From Ephydatia muelleri (lineage: Eukaryota > Porifera > Demospongiae > Spongillida > Spongillidae), in assembly GCA_013339895.1 (NCBI GenBank), contig JABACO010000014.1, positions 5,307,950-5,371,949 on the forward strand: 64,000 nucleotides of DNA. Reading direction: 5' to 3'. This document shows, piece by piece, positions 11,117 to 21,500 of this stretch (positions within the stretch are counted from its first letter, which is position 1; each line of letters starts with the position of its first letter). A program made the translations under genes and the position numbers. The notes beneath the pieces were generated by a model. It had not been told where the DNA came from and did not search any database. It saw nothing but the letters and a program-made list of their open reading frames with translations.

Positions 11117-12220
11117 ATGAAAAGGATGCAAACGCCATTAGTCGTTGGCATTGCTACACTCTGCACGCTCTGCACAATTTATTTTTTCTCGGAAAGCTGC
11201 ACATCGGTGTTCGTGGATCAATTCATATTCCCGTACGACGAATCGTGTCACTATAGTTCAGCCGAATACAACACGACGGCCCTTGTACACGGTGCAGCAA
11301 ACGCGATGACCGCTAACGGCGATGTAGCAGCTGCAAACAGCAATGCAGTTTCCTTAACAAGCTCAGTGCGCTTTTTGTATCTCGTACAAACAGAAATGTG
11401 TCTCCCATCTAACCTACGAATGAACGAGGCTTTAGGAGATGGACACCTAGACTTCCACGTCATTGCCCTCTCGTTCAAACAACGCTGTGATGACAACTCA
11501 CTTTCTCATGTGGAGTACATTTTTAACTCTTCAACCACATGGACTACAGGAAGGAATATTCTTTACGAAACTGCCATGAAAAGACAAAATGCGTATCTTT
11601 ACTATATATTTATGGACGACGACGTAAGTGTAATAGATAGCAAAGAGGGGGTCTTAGCGTGGAGGAAGTTTGAAGAGTTTCTTACTAGTGTGCAGCCAGC
11701 AGTTGCAGCCCTCGATTTACCTGGACAAGATTACGCACAAAGGGCAATCAAAATCCACAGAAGTAAAAGATGCTCCTGTGAGGAAGCACACTACACTGGT
11801 ACACTATGGTATGATGCTATGATCAACGCTTTTCATTTTAAAGCTGTGCAACATCTGCTGCCCTACAACCCCACATTTGACAAGAAAACATGGTGGGCAA
11901 GCCAAATGGCTCTTATTGTTAGAAGTGAGATACTGTTCAGAGGCCAGGTTGTACTTCATAGAGAGATCCGATGCAGAGGAACACAAAACAGACCTTACCC
12001 CAGGGACCTCAATTTCACTCCTCTTATGTACAGACAGTTCACCAAAGGTTTGGATGCATACCGGGCTCCAGGGTGCGTTGCCAAATGTGCCCAGATCATA
12101 ATCGATCAGTGGATGAAGTTTGGTAATCAAAATGGATATAGGTCCTCCACTCTATGTTTACCTCCCCCTCCCCCACATGATCCTGTTGAACCTTGTCGTT
12201 ATCAGTGTAATCTTCACTGA
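11117..12220 (+). CDS. type II membrane glycosyltransferase-like protein, copy 1
   Basis: This is a single-exon gene. I prefer the Met at 11117 (MKRMQ), which gives 367 aa, because a hydrophobic signal-anchor (LVVGIATLCTLCTIYFF) follows at once; an upstream in-frame Met at 11027 would add 30 residues. Past a variable stem, the lumenal part shows YYIFMDDDV, a DxD-like metal/nucleotide-sugar motif typical of GT-A glycosyltransferases, then conserved-looking WYDAMINAFH, LLPYNPTFD, WWASQ and CRGTQNRPYPR blocks with many Cys. It ends in a Pro-run and QCNLH. Family membership is inferred from topology and the DxD motif only; the acceptor is unknown. A 98.7%-identical copy lies inverted at 18172-19275. 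Confidence 0.7.
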   Translation: MKRMQTPLVVGIATLCTLCTIYFFSESCTSVFVDQFIFPYDESCHYSSAEYNTTALVHGAANAMTANGDVAAANSNAVSLTSSVRFLYLVQTEMCLPSNLRMNEALGDGHLDFHVIALSFKQRCDDNSLSHVEYIFNSSTTWTTGRNILYETAMKRQNAYLYYIFMDDDVSVIDSKEGVLAWRKFEEFLTSVQPAVAALDLPGQDYAQRAIKIHRSKRCSCEEAHYTGTLWYDAMINAFHFKAVQHLLPYNPTFDKKTWWASQMALIVRSEILFRGQVVLHREIRCRGTQNRPYPRDLNFTPLMYRQFTKGLDAYRAPGCVAKCAQIIIDQWMKFGNQNGYRSSTLCLPPPPPHDPVEPCRYQCNLH

Positions 12221-13080
12221 ATCGATTAATTGGCTGAAGAGAGAGTTGCAACCAACAAATTTATTAAATTATTCTAGCCTAGCCTCAGGAACATCATGTT
12301 AACTGTTGTTGGTTTAAGAATGAACATGACTAGTCGGTACGTAATTGTGATGTGAGGACCCGGTGACCTCTCTGCTGTCGAGGGAACCGTTATGAAAACA
12401 TTGCGTCAGTATATAATATACATTGCTGTACCTGCAGAATCACAGGTGCAGCAATATGTACTGATAAACAAATGGAAATGCTGCCAGTGCTTCTAGCGCT
12501 GCACTACTTCAGCTGAAGTGGGCTTTTTTTTTTTTTGTTCCGTTCGACTTTGGTTGCATGTAAATGCAATAACATCGTGGCCGGCGCATAATTATAGTGC
12601 GTGTTGTGCAGCTTTGGCAAGCGTCATGCAACGACATACATGTGCAACCCTTGTCGAATCCGTGCCATAAATCACACATGATTTTGAATCGTTTTGAATG
12701 GCCACACATGCATGGTTTAGAAAGCCAGAAAGCTTCAGGATTCAGGCTGCGAGTGCGCGATAGATGCCATGCGCTCCAATTAGGGATCTATGAATCATAA
12801 TACTCAGAACTAGAATTTAATTTTCGCTTCCTTCTTAGCCATGCATATATAAGGGATCTGTTGCAAAATACGTACATGAATCATAATCAGTACTCAGAAC
12901 TAGAATTGTATTTTGATTTCCTTATTCAGGCAAGGTTCATAATCAATTCTATAATCCAGCAGATGAGGAATGTGATCGCTGCATGCAAGTAACAAGTTTC
13001 GCAACTGCATATCTGGTTAAACGTTAAAAATTAATTCAGTCAGCTTACAATTATCATTAATTTGGCTGTTTATTCATTAT
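12221..13080. other. 3' flank of the gene, no further gene seen
   Basis: This non-coding sequence is shared between the arms, except that about 12467-12704 is absent from the right arm, where the flanks join at an ACA. No recognisable element occupies the extra segment. Confidence 0.5.
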
Positions 13081-13118
13081 GGAAGTAAAGAACGATACAA
13101 TTTGCACCATCTTCATAC

Positions 13119-13268
13119 GAGGAGGAGGAGGAGGAGGAGGAGGAGGAGGAGGAGGAGGAGGAGGAGGAGGAGGAGGAGGAGGAGGAGGAGGAGGAGGAGG
13201 AAGAGGAGGAGGAGGAGGAGGAGGAGGAGGAGGAGGAGGAGGAGGAGGAGGAGGAGGAGGAGGAGGAG
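13119..13268. repeat. (GGA)n trinucleotide array
   Basis: About 50 GGA units carry one AGA interruption. The equivalent right-arm site (17474-17493) holds only about six units, so the array changed length after duplication. Confidence 0.95.
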
Positions 13269-13288
13269 ATGAAGTGTCTTAGAATAAA

Positions 13289-13405
13289 CAGGGGCGGATC
13301 CAGGATTTCAGAAAAGGGGGGGGGGTTGTTAAATAATATTCATTAATGCGGGGGAGGGTGCGGGAGGGGTACCCCCTCCCCCCTCCTGCCCAACGCTTTT
13401 TTATT
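13289..13405 (+). mobile_element. hAT-type MITE end, left-arm copy
   Basis: It starts CAGGGGCGGATCCAGGATTT, a typical hAT-MITE terminus, then G-runs and CCCTCCTGCCCAACGC. No opposite terminus is found before homology between the arms stops at about 13405, so the duplication breakpoint lies inside this element. Confidence 0.6.
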
Positions 13406-14055
13406 ATATCATGCGCAAAACACTACATAAAACTTTATCAAATGCCACTGCCGGAACAACCACTGCCACTGGTACTGCTGGAACAACCACTAGTGCCACT
13501 GCTCACTGAAGACATGTGCTTCTTTGCAGGTCCACATAAATCATCAGGATATTCGAGCGAATATAAATATAGAAACTTGGTCATGGTGGGACAGTGCGAG
13601 AGTCAGAGTACTGCCACAGCTCACAGTACCATGGGAGTTGTGACGGAAACCACTAATGCAATTACACACCAAGGGCGTTTGCGGCCATATATTTTGAGGA
13701 CAGTAGGTTTAAAACCCGATGTAATGCTCTTGGCAACGTCCTTGACGACCGGAAACGTGAGCTTCTGTACATTATATCTGCGCCATTTATAACCTTGTAA
13801 ACAAAAGTAGCATCATTATTCTATTCCTCGTGGCACAGTTTTGTCGCTACGGGAAGTTATGGGTCGTGAAAGCGGGTAGACCTCAACGTACCTCTCCTGT
13901 TGGAAGTGAATTATCTATGTCACCAACCCACAGAAAGTCGAAATCAAAGCTGAATCTTGAAAAAGTTAGAAGGTACTAGCTTATAATTGTAAGTGCTAAA
14001 AGCCACCTTTTTATTTTGGCCAGTGACGCGTGAAAAGCGATAAATATAAGACATG
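13406..14055. other. spacer sequence with no assigned function
   Basis: A 148-codon frame (13346-13792) starts inside the MITE and has a low-complexity PLPEQPLPLVLLEQPL start and no domain I recognise. I treat it as non-coding. It could hold the 3' terminal region of transposase copy B. Confidence 0.45.
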
Positions 14056-17000
14056 TCATTGCTTAATTCGCTTGGGAGCAGGAGGGATCGCTGCCACATT
14101 TTGTGGTGCCACGGAGAGTAGATGCTCCTTCACAATGAGTACCAATTGCTGATCTTTGTCTGGTACTGAATGGTACGTCCTTAGTAATGTATTGAACCTG
14201 GCATGTATGGATTCAGCCCCCTGTTCTCCCAGGAGGCCAAATCCAACATGCGTTCTTCTTGCCCATGGCACTGCATGTTCCTCAAGCATATGCATTTTAA
14301 CGGGGATGGAGCAGTCAGGGAAAGAGGATCTGAAATCCTGGACCATATATACTTTGTACCAACAATAGCACACTTCATGGAGCCATGAAGTGTGCTATTA
14401 GGGTTTCTGTTGGTACAAAGTATATATAATAGGCATTATCATTTCGAATGCATTTCTTCACTTACCTCTAGTGTGTTTCATTAATGATGCATGATCATAA
14501 ATTTGATGACACTGGCCTAGTAGGGATAAGGATCGCCTGAACCTGGTCTGTTCCTGGGTAGCAGAGGCTACTAGGGCAGGGCACTTAGCTTTAGCCACCT
14601 CCGCCATAGAGCTGCACAAACACTCAATGTTCGATGGCTAATGGAGGGTGATAAATTGTATTCAATTACAATTTCAAACCTTGAGTGCCTTGTGAATATG
14701 ATTTCCAACAAATGTGCCACCAAAGTATTGCTGTCTGTGGACCCGGAAGGACTGGAGGGCATTATTTAACCTTTGACAAAGGGACCATCATGTATGGCAA
14801 ACTCTTTATTGGTGACTTTGATTACTTCCTCCTGCTGTGTTTCGTTATAATGGTCTAAGTCATGCATAGTGCTTGCTTAACAGTACTATTGCTTACCATC
14901 TTGTCCACATGCAGACTGCCTTGTGTCTTCAGCCTGCTGGATAAGGTGCTCTGTGATAGGGCTCTCCTCTCCATATGCTACTGCAACATATGTAATAGCC
15001 TCCTCCAATGTTGCCATTGCCTCCTGGGCTTCTGCCAGCTTAGCTTTGGCCACCTGCAGCATGTGTAGCTCTTCAGCATACGTGGTGAAGGTAGATGAGC
15101 TGCTGCTTTCTTCCTGGTATGTGTAAGCCAGCTGCAGGTCTAACTGGTGGCAAGCATCTTCCAGAAGGTCAAATAACTGCACAAAGATGCCCTGGGTAAT
15201 TTGGAGCCCAGGTAGGCACACCTATGTGTGAAAGTGAAGTTGCATCTACTCCCATCAATCATTTGTGTACCTGATTGATGGGGATATCAAAAATAGGCTC
15301 AGTCACACAGTTCATGTAGTTCTTCACTTTTTTTCTTTTCCCTCTAGCAGCCAAGAACTGTGTGTGGCTCTCTTGAATGCGCTCCAATGATCGCAGTGGA
15401 TAGTGTTTCCTTAAAGAAGGTGACACTGCCATTTGTTCCAGTGGGATCTCGCAGTCTAAGCAAGGGTACTTCCCTGTAACAATCCGATTATGTATATATA
15501 TGGTCTCTTGCCGGCAACATACCAGTTGCGCTGGATAAGCCATACAGCTTGGTAAGAAACTCATAGTCACCACACATGAACACCTTTATGGTGTATTCCC
15601 TGGGTGTATATGTACGGATTTAGACTGCACTTAGTCATAATCAGAACATACCTCCACTTCATGCCCTGCAGCTGCTTCACCTGGTCTCTGAAGCGATCCA
15701 GTGCACTGTGAAGGTTGGTTACACTGTCAGTAGCTGCAAAACAGCAGAAGACACAGGTGTTATGGATTGAGTTTGGTGTGGGGACATTGACGATTTGGAA
15801 ATTCATTTTGGTGGTGTTTCCTCCTTTGTCACCACCAAGCTTCACCCACACTTCAGTTTGGAGGATGATGCCATTATGCCAGGTAAGCCGTCTAACACTA
15901 TGAGTATGTGTACACATCACCTTTACTTACAGATAAGTATTCTTTACCTGTGATTATCTTCCAACATCTGTATAACCTTTTGCTTGAGGTCTGGCATGAA
16001 AACAAGTGGTGCTCCTCGTAGCTCCTCCCCACCGGAGCTATAGGTGGAATGAAAATGGGGCTACTTCCCCTTGAAGATTCTCTCCTATCAACCCTCTAGC
16101 AATCTGCCTCATCTTCTCCTCACACGAAATGGAGACACCAGAGGCCTTCAACCACCTATATGAGGTAAGAAAATTGTGCATGCACTCCTTAATTTTGGGC
16201 TATTTGTCACAGGAGTAATGCATCAGTAATATGTAGGCCATGCACTGTGGTATACATGTCACCTTCTAAGCACTCTTAGCTTTGACCATGGCATTCCAAG
16301 GCCAGCTTTTATAGCCAATGCTTCCCCTGCTCCAATGGCACTGACTATGCCAGCCTGTTGCAAAAGTATTTGCCGGTCTGATGTGCTCAGGTAATCTAGT
16401 TCTCTCCGAAGAAGGGCAGAAGACTCCTCCTGGCTCACTATTTCTCGGATTTTTTTGCATCTGTATGCATCGACGCTTGATGGTCCTGGCACTTGCTGTC
16501 TTGATAGGAGTGCAGGCCTAGGTGATGTGCATAAATGTGAGGGGCTAATGAGGTACATATATGTTTATTTATGATGGCGTCATAGAATTGATCATATGCT
16601 TAACTGTTCCTCCAGTATGAATTATAATGGGCTGAGAGCAAGTGGAAGCCAACTTTTTGAACATGCTATCTGCACTTCAGCCTTCGTTGGTTCACCACTG
16701 CACTGGTGTGTGCCATACTCGCAAGCCTTAATGTCCTTCCTACAGGTTTGACACTGGAGTGCTATGTCCATCAATAGTGTCTGGATCAATTGTGGTGCTG
16801 CCTTTAGCTGTGGTGCAGTTAATGGAGTGCCCATGAAGCAGCATGGACATTTAACCCCACTACAATTGAACACCTTGAACCACTCGACCATGCAGGCAGT
16901 ACACACCGGTACCCTACATGGGAGCTCCATAGGCTGGTGTAAAATCGTCGGGCATATGGGACACTGTAGCTGCTCCAGGATTGCTGGATTATTGGAGCTG

Positions 17001-17335
17001 GCCAGTAAGTGGTCATCCAGTAAGCATTCAGTGGGAGGGGCTATTGCATGAATGTCAGCAATGATCTTCTGTGGGCTCTGTTTGGCTAGAGGACCACAGG
17101 ATGGTGATGTTTTAGCCCTTGGTGGTTTAGGGCGACAGATCTGAAAAAAAGGTGATCACAAATGTTTTTTATAATGTGTATTGTATGTGTATTGTATTGT
17201 GTATTTATTCACCTCACAATCAACTGCAGTGTGCAGCTTCCACTCAAAAGGGACTGTGCTTGTAAATGGTGTGTGCTGCTGATCTTGTGCTACATGTAGC
17301 AGGCATTTATCCAGCACAATTTTACAATGGTAACA
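14056..17335 (-). pseudogene. RAG1-N/RING transposase family, copy B (nearly complete)
   Basis: Minus-strand exons, high to low: about 17334-17207 (second half of the N-terminal zinc exon, CYHC then VPFEWKLH), 17149-16620 (RING CPIC-x11-C-x4-C-x2-C, CPCC, then CQTC...THQC), 16530-16263 (ending WSKLRVLRR), 16163-15946, 15894-15653 (KLGGDKGG acidic motif), 15600-15533 (FMCGDYEFLTKLYGLS), 15489-15270 (PCLDC...CVTEPIFDIPINQ), 15220-14900 (long helical segment), 14832-14664 (FVK...QQYFGGTFVGNHIHKAL), 14645-14468, 14350-14056 (KMHMLEEH, LLGEQGAESIHARFN; stop after KRIKQ). Frameshifts lie near 16090 and 14770. The 5' part is lost at the duplication boundary. This copy gives the clearest catalytic-motif readings. 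Confidence 0.82.
14345..14427. repeat. 83-bp near-perfect hairpin
   Basis: The arms ATATATACTTTGTACCAACA and AATAGCACACTTCATGG recur inverted after a 2-bp centre, with 8 extra bases (AGGGTTTC) on one side. It lies at the acceptor side of the last intron of copy B, so it could be a small fold-back insertion. Confidence 0.75.
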
Positions 17336-17453
17336 AAAGGATAATAAAAAAGTGTTGGGCAGGAGGGGGGAGGGGTACCCCTCCCACACCCTCCCCCACT
17401 TTAATGAATATATTTAACAACCCCCCTTTTCTGAAATCCTGGATCCGCCCCTG
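17336..17453 (-). mobile_element. hAT-type MITE end, right-arm copy
   Basis: This is the mirror copy of 13289-13405, with terminus CAGGGGCGGATCC on the minus strand. It directly truncates the 5' exon of transposase copy B. Confidence 0.6.
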
Positions 17454-18171
17454 TTTATTCTAAGACACTTCATCTCCTCCTCCTCCTCCTCGTATGAAGA
17501 TGGTGCAAATTGTATCGTTCTTTACTTCCATAATAAATAAAAAGCCAAATTAATGATAATTGTAAGCTGACTGAATTAATTTTTAACGTTTAACCAGACA
17601 TGCAGTTGCGAAACTTGTTACTTGCATGCAGCGATCACATTCCTCATTTGCTGGATTATAGAATTGATTATGAACCTTGCCTGAATAAGGAAATCAAAAT
17701 ACAATTCTAGTTCTGAGTACTGATTATAATTCATGTACGTGTTTTGCAACAGATCCCTTATATATGCATGGCTAAGAAGGAAGCGAAAATTAAATTCTAG
17801 TTCTGAGTATTATGATTCATAGATCCCTAATTGGAACGCATGGCAACTATCGCGCACTCGAAACATTGCAGCCTGAATCCTGAAGCTTTCTGGCTTTCTA
17901 AACCATGCATGTGTTTATCAGCATATATTGCTGCACCTGTGATTCTGATTATATACTGACGCAATGTTTTCATAACGGTTCCCTCGACAGCAGAGGGGTC
18001 ACCGGGTCCTCACATCACAAATACCGTACCTACTAGTCATGTTCATTCTTAAACCAAAAACAGTTAACATGATGTTCCTGAGGCTAGGCTAGAATAATTT
18101 AATAAATTTGTTGGTTGCAAGAGATGATACTCATTATGTTGCACAACTCTCTCTTCAGCCAATTAATCGAT

Positions 18172-19275
18172 TCAGTGAAGATTACACTGATAGCGACAAG
18201 GTTCAACAGGATCATATGGGGGAGGGGGAGGTAAACATAGAGTGGAGGAGCTAAATCCATTTTGATTACCAAACTTCATCCACTGATCGATCATGATCTG
18301 GGCACATTTGGCAACGCACCCTGGAGCCCGGTATGCATCCAAACCTTTGGTGAACTGTCTGTACATAAGAGGAGTGAAATTGAGGTCCCTGGGGTAAGGT
18401 CTGTTTTGTGTTCCTCTGCATCGGATCTCTCTATGAAGTACAACCTGGCCTCTGAACAGTATCTCACTTCTAACAATAAGAGCCATTTGGCTTGCCCACC
18501 ATGTTTTCTTGTCAAATGTGGGGTTGTAGGGCAGCAGATGTTGCACAGCTTTAAAATGAAAAGCGTTGATCATAGCATCATACCATAGTGTACCAGTGTA
18601 GTGTGCTTCCTCACAGGAGCATCTTTTACTTCTGTGGATTTTGATTGCCCTTTGTGCGTAATCTTGTCCAGGTAAATCGAGGGCTGCAACTGCTGGCTGC
18701 ACACTAGTAAGAAACTCTTCAAACTTCCTCCACGCTAAGACCCCCTCTTTGCTATCTATTACACTTACGTCGTCGTCCATAAATATATAGTAAAGATACG
18801 CATTTTGTCTTTTCATGGCAGTTTCGTAAAGAATATTCCTTCCTGTAGTCCATGTGGTTGAAGAGTTAAAAATGTACTCCACATGAGAAAGTGAGTTGTC
18901 ATCACAGCGTTGTTTGAACGAGAGGGCAATGACGTGGAAGTCTAGGTGTCCATCTCCTAAAGCCTCGTTCATTCGTAGGTTAGATGGGAGACACATTTCT
19001 GTTTGTACGAGATACAAAAAGCGCACTGAGCTTGTTAAGGAAACTGCATTGCTGTTTGCAGCTGCTACATCGCCGTTAGCGGTCATCGCGTTTGCCGCAC
19101 CGTGTACAAGGGCCGTCGTGTTGTATTCGGCTGAACTATAGTGACACGATTCGTCGTACGGGAATATGAATTGATCCACGAACACCGATGTGCAGCTTTC
19201 CGAGAAAAAATAAATTGTGCAGAGTGTGCAGAGTGTAGCAATGCCAACGACAAATGGCGTTTGCATCCTTTTCAT
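18172..19275 (-). CDS. type II membrane glycosyltransferase-like protein, copy 2
   Basis: This is an intact single-exon inverted duplicate of 11117-12220. Over the 397-codon frame only five residues differ: L to F in the anchor, I to M, Y to F and R to S near the C-terminus, and H to Y in the Pro-rich end. The whole lumenal domain with the MDDDV motif is identical. Intact frames on both arms suggest selection, a very recent duplication or gene conversion, while the linked transposase copies are broken. Assembly duplication must be excluded. Confidence 0.7.
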   Translation of the reverse strand: MKRMQTPFVVGIATLCTLCTIYFFSESCTSVFVDQFIFPYDESCHYSSAEYNTTALVHGAANAMTANGDVAAANSNAVSLTSSVRFLYLVQTEMCLPSNLRMNEALGDGHLDFHVIALSFKQRCDDNSLSHVEYIFNSSTTWTTGRNILYETAMKRQNAYLYYIFMDDDVSVIDSKEGVLAWRKFEEFLTSVQPAVAALDLPGQDYAQRAIKIHRSKRCSCEEAHYTGTLWYDAMINAFHFKAVQHLLPYNPTFDKKTWWASQMALIVRSEILFRGQVVLHREIRCRGTQNRPYPRDLNFTPLMYRQFTKGLDAYRAPGCVAKCAQIMIDQWMKFGNQNGFSSSTLCLPPPPPYDPVEPCRYQCNLH

Positions 19276-19689
19276 CTCGATACTGAATTGCCTTGGCTTG
19301 ACAAAAAATGAAAGGGATGAATGTAACAGGCAAAGTTTATCATTACTATATTGGATTAACAGCATGACGGGAAGTGCCTATAACAACACATTATTGCAGC
19401 ATTGCCGCATGCCAAAGTGACGATACTCGACAAATTAACAACGCGGCCTGGAAGTGGGCTGGCTAAACTAACTTCCAGTTACAGGATGTTATGCATGCTT
19501 CTCGATTCACACATTTTTCCATCGCCGGCATGCATCTACGCAACCTACCATTCCAATGTGGCTTACAACACGCGTACGAATTACGCCCACGCACTGAACA
19601 TTTGCTTCCAACATATTAAAATTAAGTTTCATTAAAGACGACGTACCCGGACGTACAGTGTACCTGTACCAAAAGTGAGAACTAAGTTA

Positions 19690-20041
19690 ATTTTTTTCTC
19701 TTTTGTGGTGGGGGATGCATCTACAACTTGTGGGGCAATACTTATTAAGTGTTCCTTGACTATACACAACAGATGCTGTACTTTATCGGTTACTGCTGTG
19801 TATGCTGCACTAAGCTTAGCATGAATGGACTCGGCCCCCTGCTGTTCACATAGGAGGCCAAAACCAACATGGGTTGAATTGGCCCATGGAATGGCATGAT
19901 CCTCCAGTACATGTATTTTGATGCCTGAGGAAAGGATTCAAAGGTTGCCTGAGGAAAGGATTCAAAGGTTGCCTGAGGAAAGGATTCACGGAAGAACTTC
20001 ATGAACTGTTCAATGGACTGTTCTGTACAGTGGAGAACTTG
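19690..20041 (-). pseudogene. transposase copy D, displaced 3' exon
   Basis: It reads EQSIEQFMKFFRESFPQATFESF with the same triple 24-bp repeat as copy A, then PQAS, VLASYVNSRGPSP and a tail matching the other arm. It is separated from the rest of copy D (27197-30127) by the 7.2-kb unit 20042-27196. Frames are broken, so the GEQGAESIH box is not read in one frame. Confidence 0.75.
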
Positions 20042-20728
20042 GTAGTTGTCCAAATAATTTTTTCATTAACTTTCACTTTAGAATTGTGTATTTCAGTAAC
20101 CTTACATCTTTATTAAAATCTAATTGCACATATCTGTGCCTATACCACTTGGAAATATATGCTTGAAAAGAAAGAGGTCACATGACTTTTAAAGCTCGTT
20201 AATTAATTATTTAGTGACCCCTCTCCAAAAACCTTTGTTCGTCGAGTTTCTGCGTGCACATTGAACGGATCACAACGAAATCGGGTTTGTAACTAAAGGA
20301 CCTATGTATGCAACTTTTCAGTCTTACGCATCTAGAATCGGACTAACTGTTGTGGTGTTATTCACAAAAAAGCGCCATTTTAGAGCCTAATATGTTAGGC
20401 ACGACGTTTTCCCAAGCGCGTTTGATACCTTGCAGAAATTGCAGGTTAAATCGTACGATGGGCATTCTATCGATTTAGCTACATAAAGCGCTCATTGTAT
20501 TAAAACTACCGTACAAAAACATGCTTCTAAACATCAGTGGCTCGGTATGTCGCCATTTTGAATAATTTCGATTGTACTATGACAAAATCCAATTATTTCT
20601 GGTTATTCGAATGGCTGAGGGCGTTAATTGTGTGTGTTGATGGAAACGGTTCTTTTCAGAACCAAACCGACGAAGCTGCAACTACGAGTCGATCTTCAAG
20701 ACGGGCTAGCAAGACTGCTGAATCGGCA
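20042..20728 (+). repeat. long inverted repeat, left
   Basis: It is paired with 25908-27196. It contains the start of a reading frame (SNYFWLFEWLRAL) also found, degraded, in the right repeat. Confidence 0.8.
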
Positions 20729-21500
20729 TGGACAGAGCTTAAAAAGCGGAAGTCTTCACGAGGAAATCCTATAGTCTCGTACCCAACCCCACCATTAGTG
20801 GATATACGTAGTGATACCACCATGCGTAGTGTTTACAGCGAATGGTGGGTGTGGGTACGAGACTAGAAATCCTAGGCTACAAGAAGCGATTGTTGAAGCA
20901 ATCTGAGAAACGCCAGCTAAAGTAGATGCAAAAAAAGGACCAGGCCAGCTCTCGTAGAACGTTCGATCAACGAGCTGGAGGCCTTAGCTGAGTATTTGCC
21001 AAACCTTACTGACTCAGACGCAAAAGTACTCGCACTACGTATGTATTATCTGGAGTTAAGTACTGGGTGTCAGCAAGTACTGCCCAAGAAAAAGTGAGCA
21101 AGATGTTCTTAGTATGTCCGCGAACTGGGCTGAATCATGGGAAACAACAGGAGAAGCGGCCCTATATTAGATGGTCGTGGTGAGCATGCAGAGGAAAGAG
21201 ATCAGTCTGTCCTGTTTCATTCTCGAGCACTTGTTTTTGAGCTGAAGCAGTGGATAAATGAACGCTTAAAACAAGGGGGTAAACATGCTGTTGGGTATTT
21301 GACCATTCAACAGATTCAGAATTATATTCATAATATCCTGTTCACTGATCCTAACATTGTAGCACCTGAAGTTTTGGATATGCATGAGGCTCGTTATAAA
21401 TCCAGTCAACTGTCAAGAATGACAGTTCTTCGGTGGGTACACAAAGTTGGATTTAAATGGGCTGATTCAGATTGCTTCAACAATCGCTTCGTGTAGCCGC
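20537..21500 (+). pseudogene. second transposase-like remnant
   Basis: Pieces in several frames include KSNYFWLFEWLRAL, ASKTAESAWTELKKRKSSRG, LQEAIVEAI, INELEALAEYLPNLTDSDAK and a C-terminal open piece 21137-21496 with ELKQWINERLKQGGKHAVGY and MTVLRWVHKVGFKW. The last looks like the helix-turn-helix preceding the catalytic part of Tc1/IS630-type DDE transposases; no catalytic region follows. It is interrupted by a 94-bp MITE and several stops. An inverted 28-bp repeat brackets 20728-21538. Confidence 0.5.
20772..20865. mobile_element. 94-bp fold-back MITE, 9-bp target duplication
   Basis: The ends are TAGTCTCGTACCC and GGGTACGAGACTA, flanked by perfect 9-bp duplications GAAATCCTA (20763-20771 and 20866-20874). 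The arms continue as ACCCACCATT-type inverted sequence. A 9-bp duplication fits the Mutator superfamily. A relative is at 31141-31229. Confidence 0.9.

Larger units (their letters stand above)
8111..13405. repeat. left arm of a large inverted segmental duplication
   Basis: Reading rightwards, this segment matches the reverse complement of 28360-27197 followed by 20041-17336. The shared order is transposase exons, a 24-bp triple repeat (about 10412-10480), the glycosyltransferase-like gene, a GGA microsatellite and one end of a hAT-type element. Identity is about 95% or more by eye. The left arm alone holds the hAT insertion 9067-10238 and about 240 extra bases near 12467-12704. Confidence 0.88.
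17336..20041. repeat. right arm of the inverted duplication, proximal part
   Basis: It matches the reverse complement of about 10376-13405, including the MITE end (17336-17453), a short GGA array, the glycosyltransferase-like gene and the last transposase exon. It carries a 26-bp insertion near 18120-18146 that the left arm lacks. The homology resumes at 27197 beyond the inserted 7.2-kb unit. Confidence 0.88.

Noticed and set aside
13079..13282. Poly-glycine protein
   Set aside because: It is the GGA array read in one frame, with no promoter or conserved flank.
13346..13792. 148-codon open frame in the duplication spacer
   Set aside because: It begins in MITE sequence, shows low-complexity Pro/Leu content and has no recognisable domain or splice support.
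20042..20080. Recombination-signal-like (RSS) terminus expected for a RAG1/Transib element
   Set aside because: The end reads AGTTGTCCAAATAA; no CACAGTG heptamer or nonamer is present, and the catalytic half is not Transib-like.
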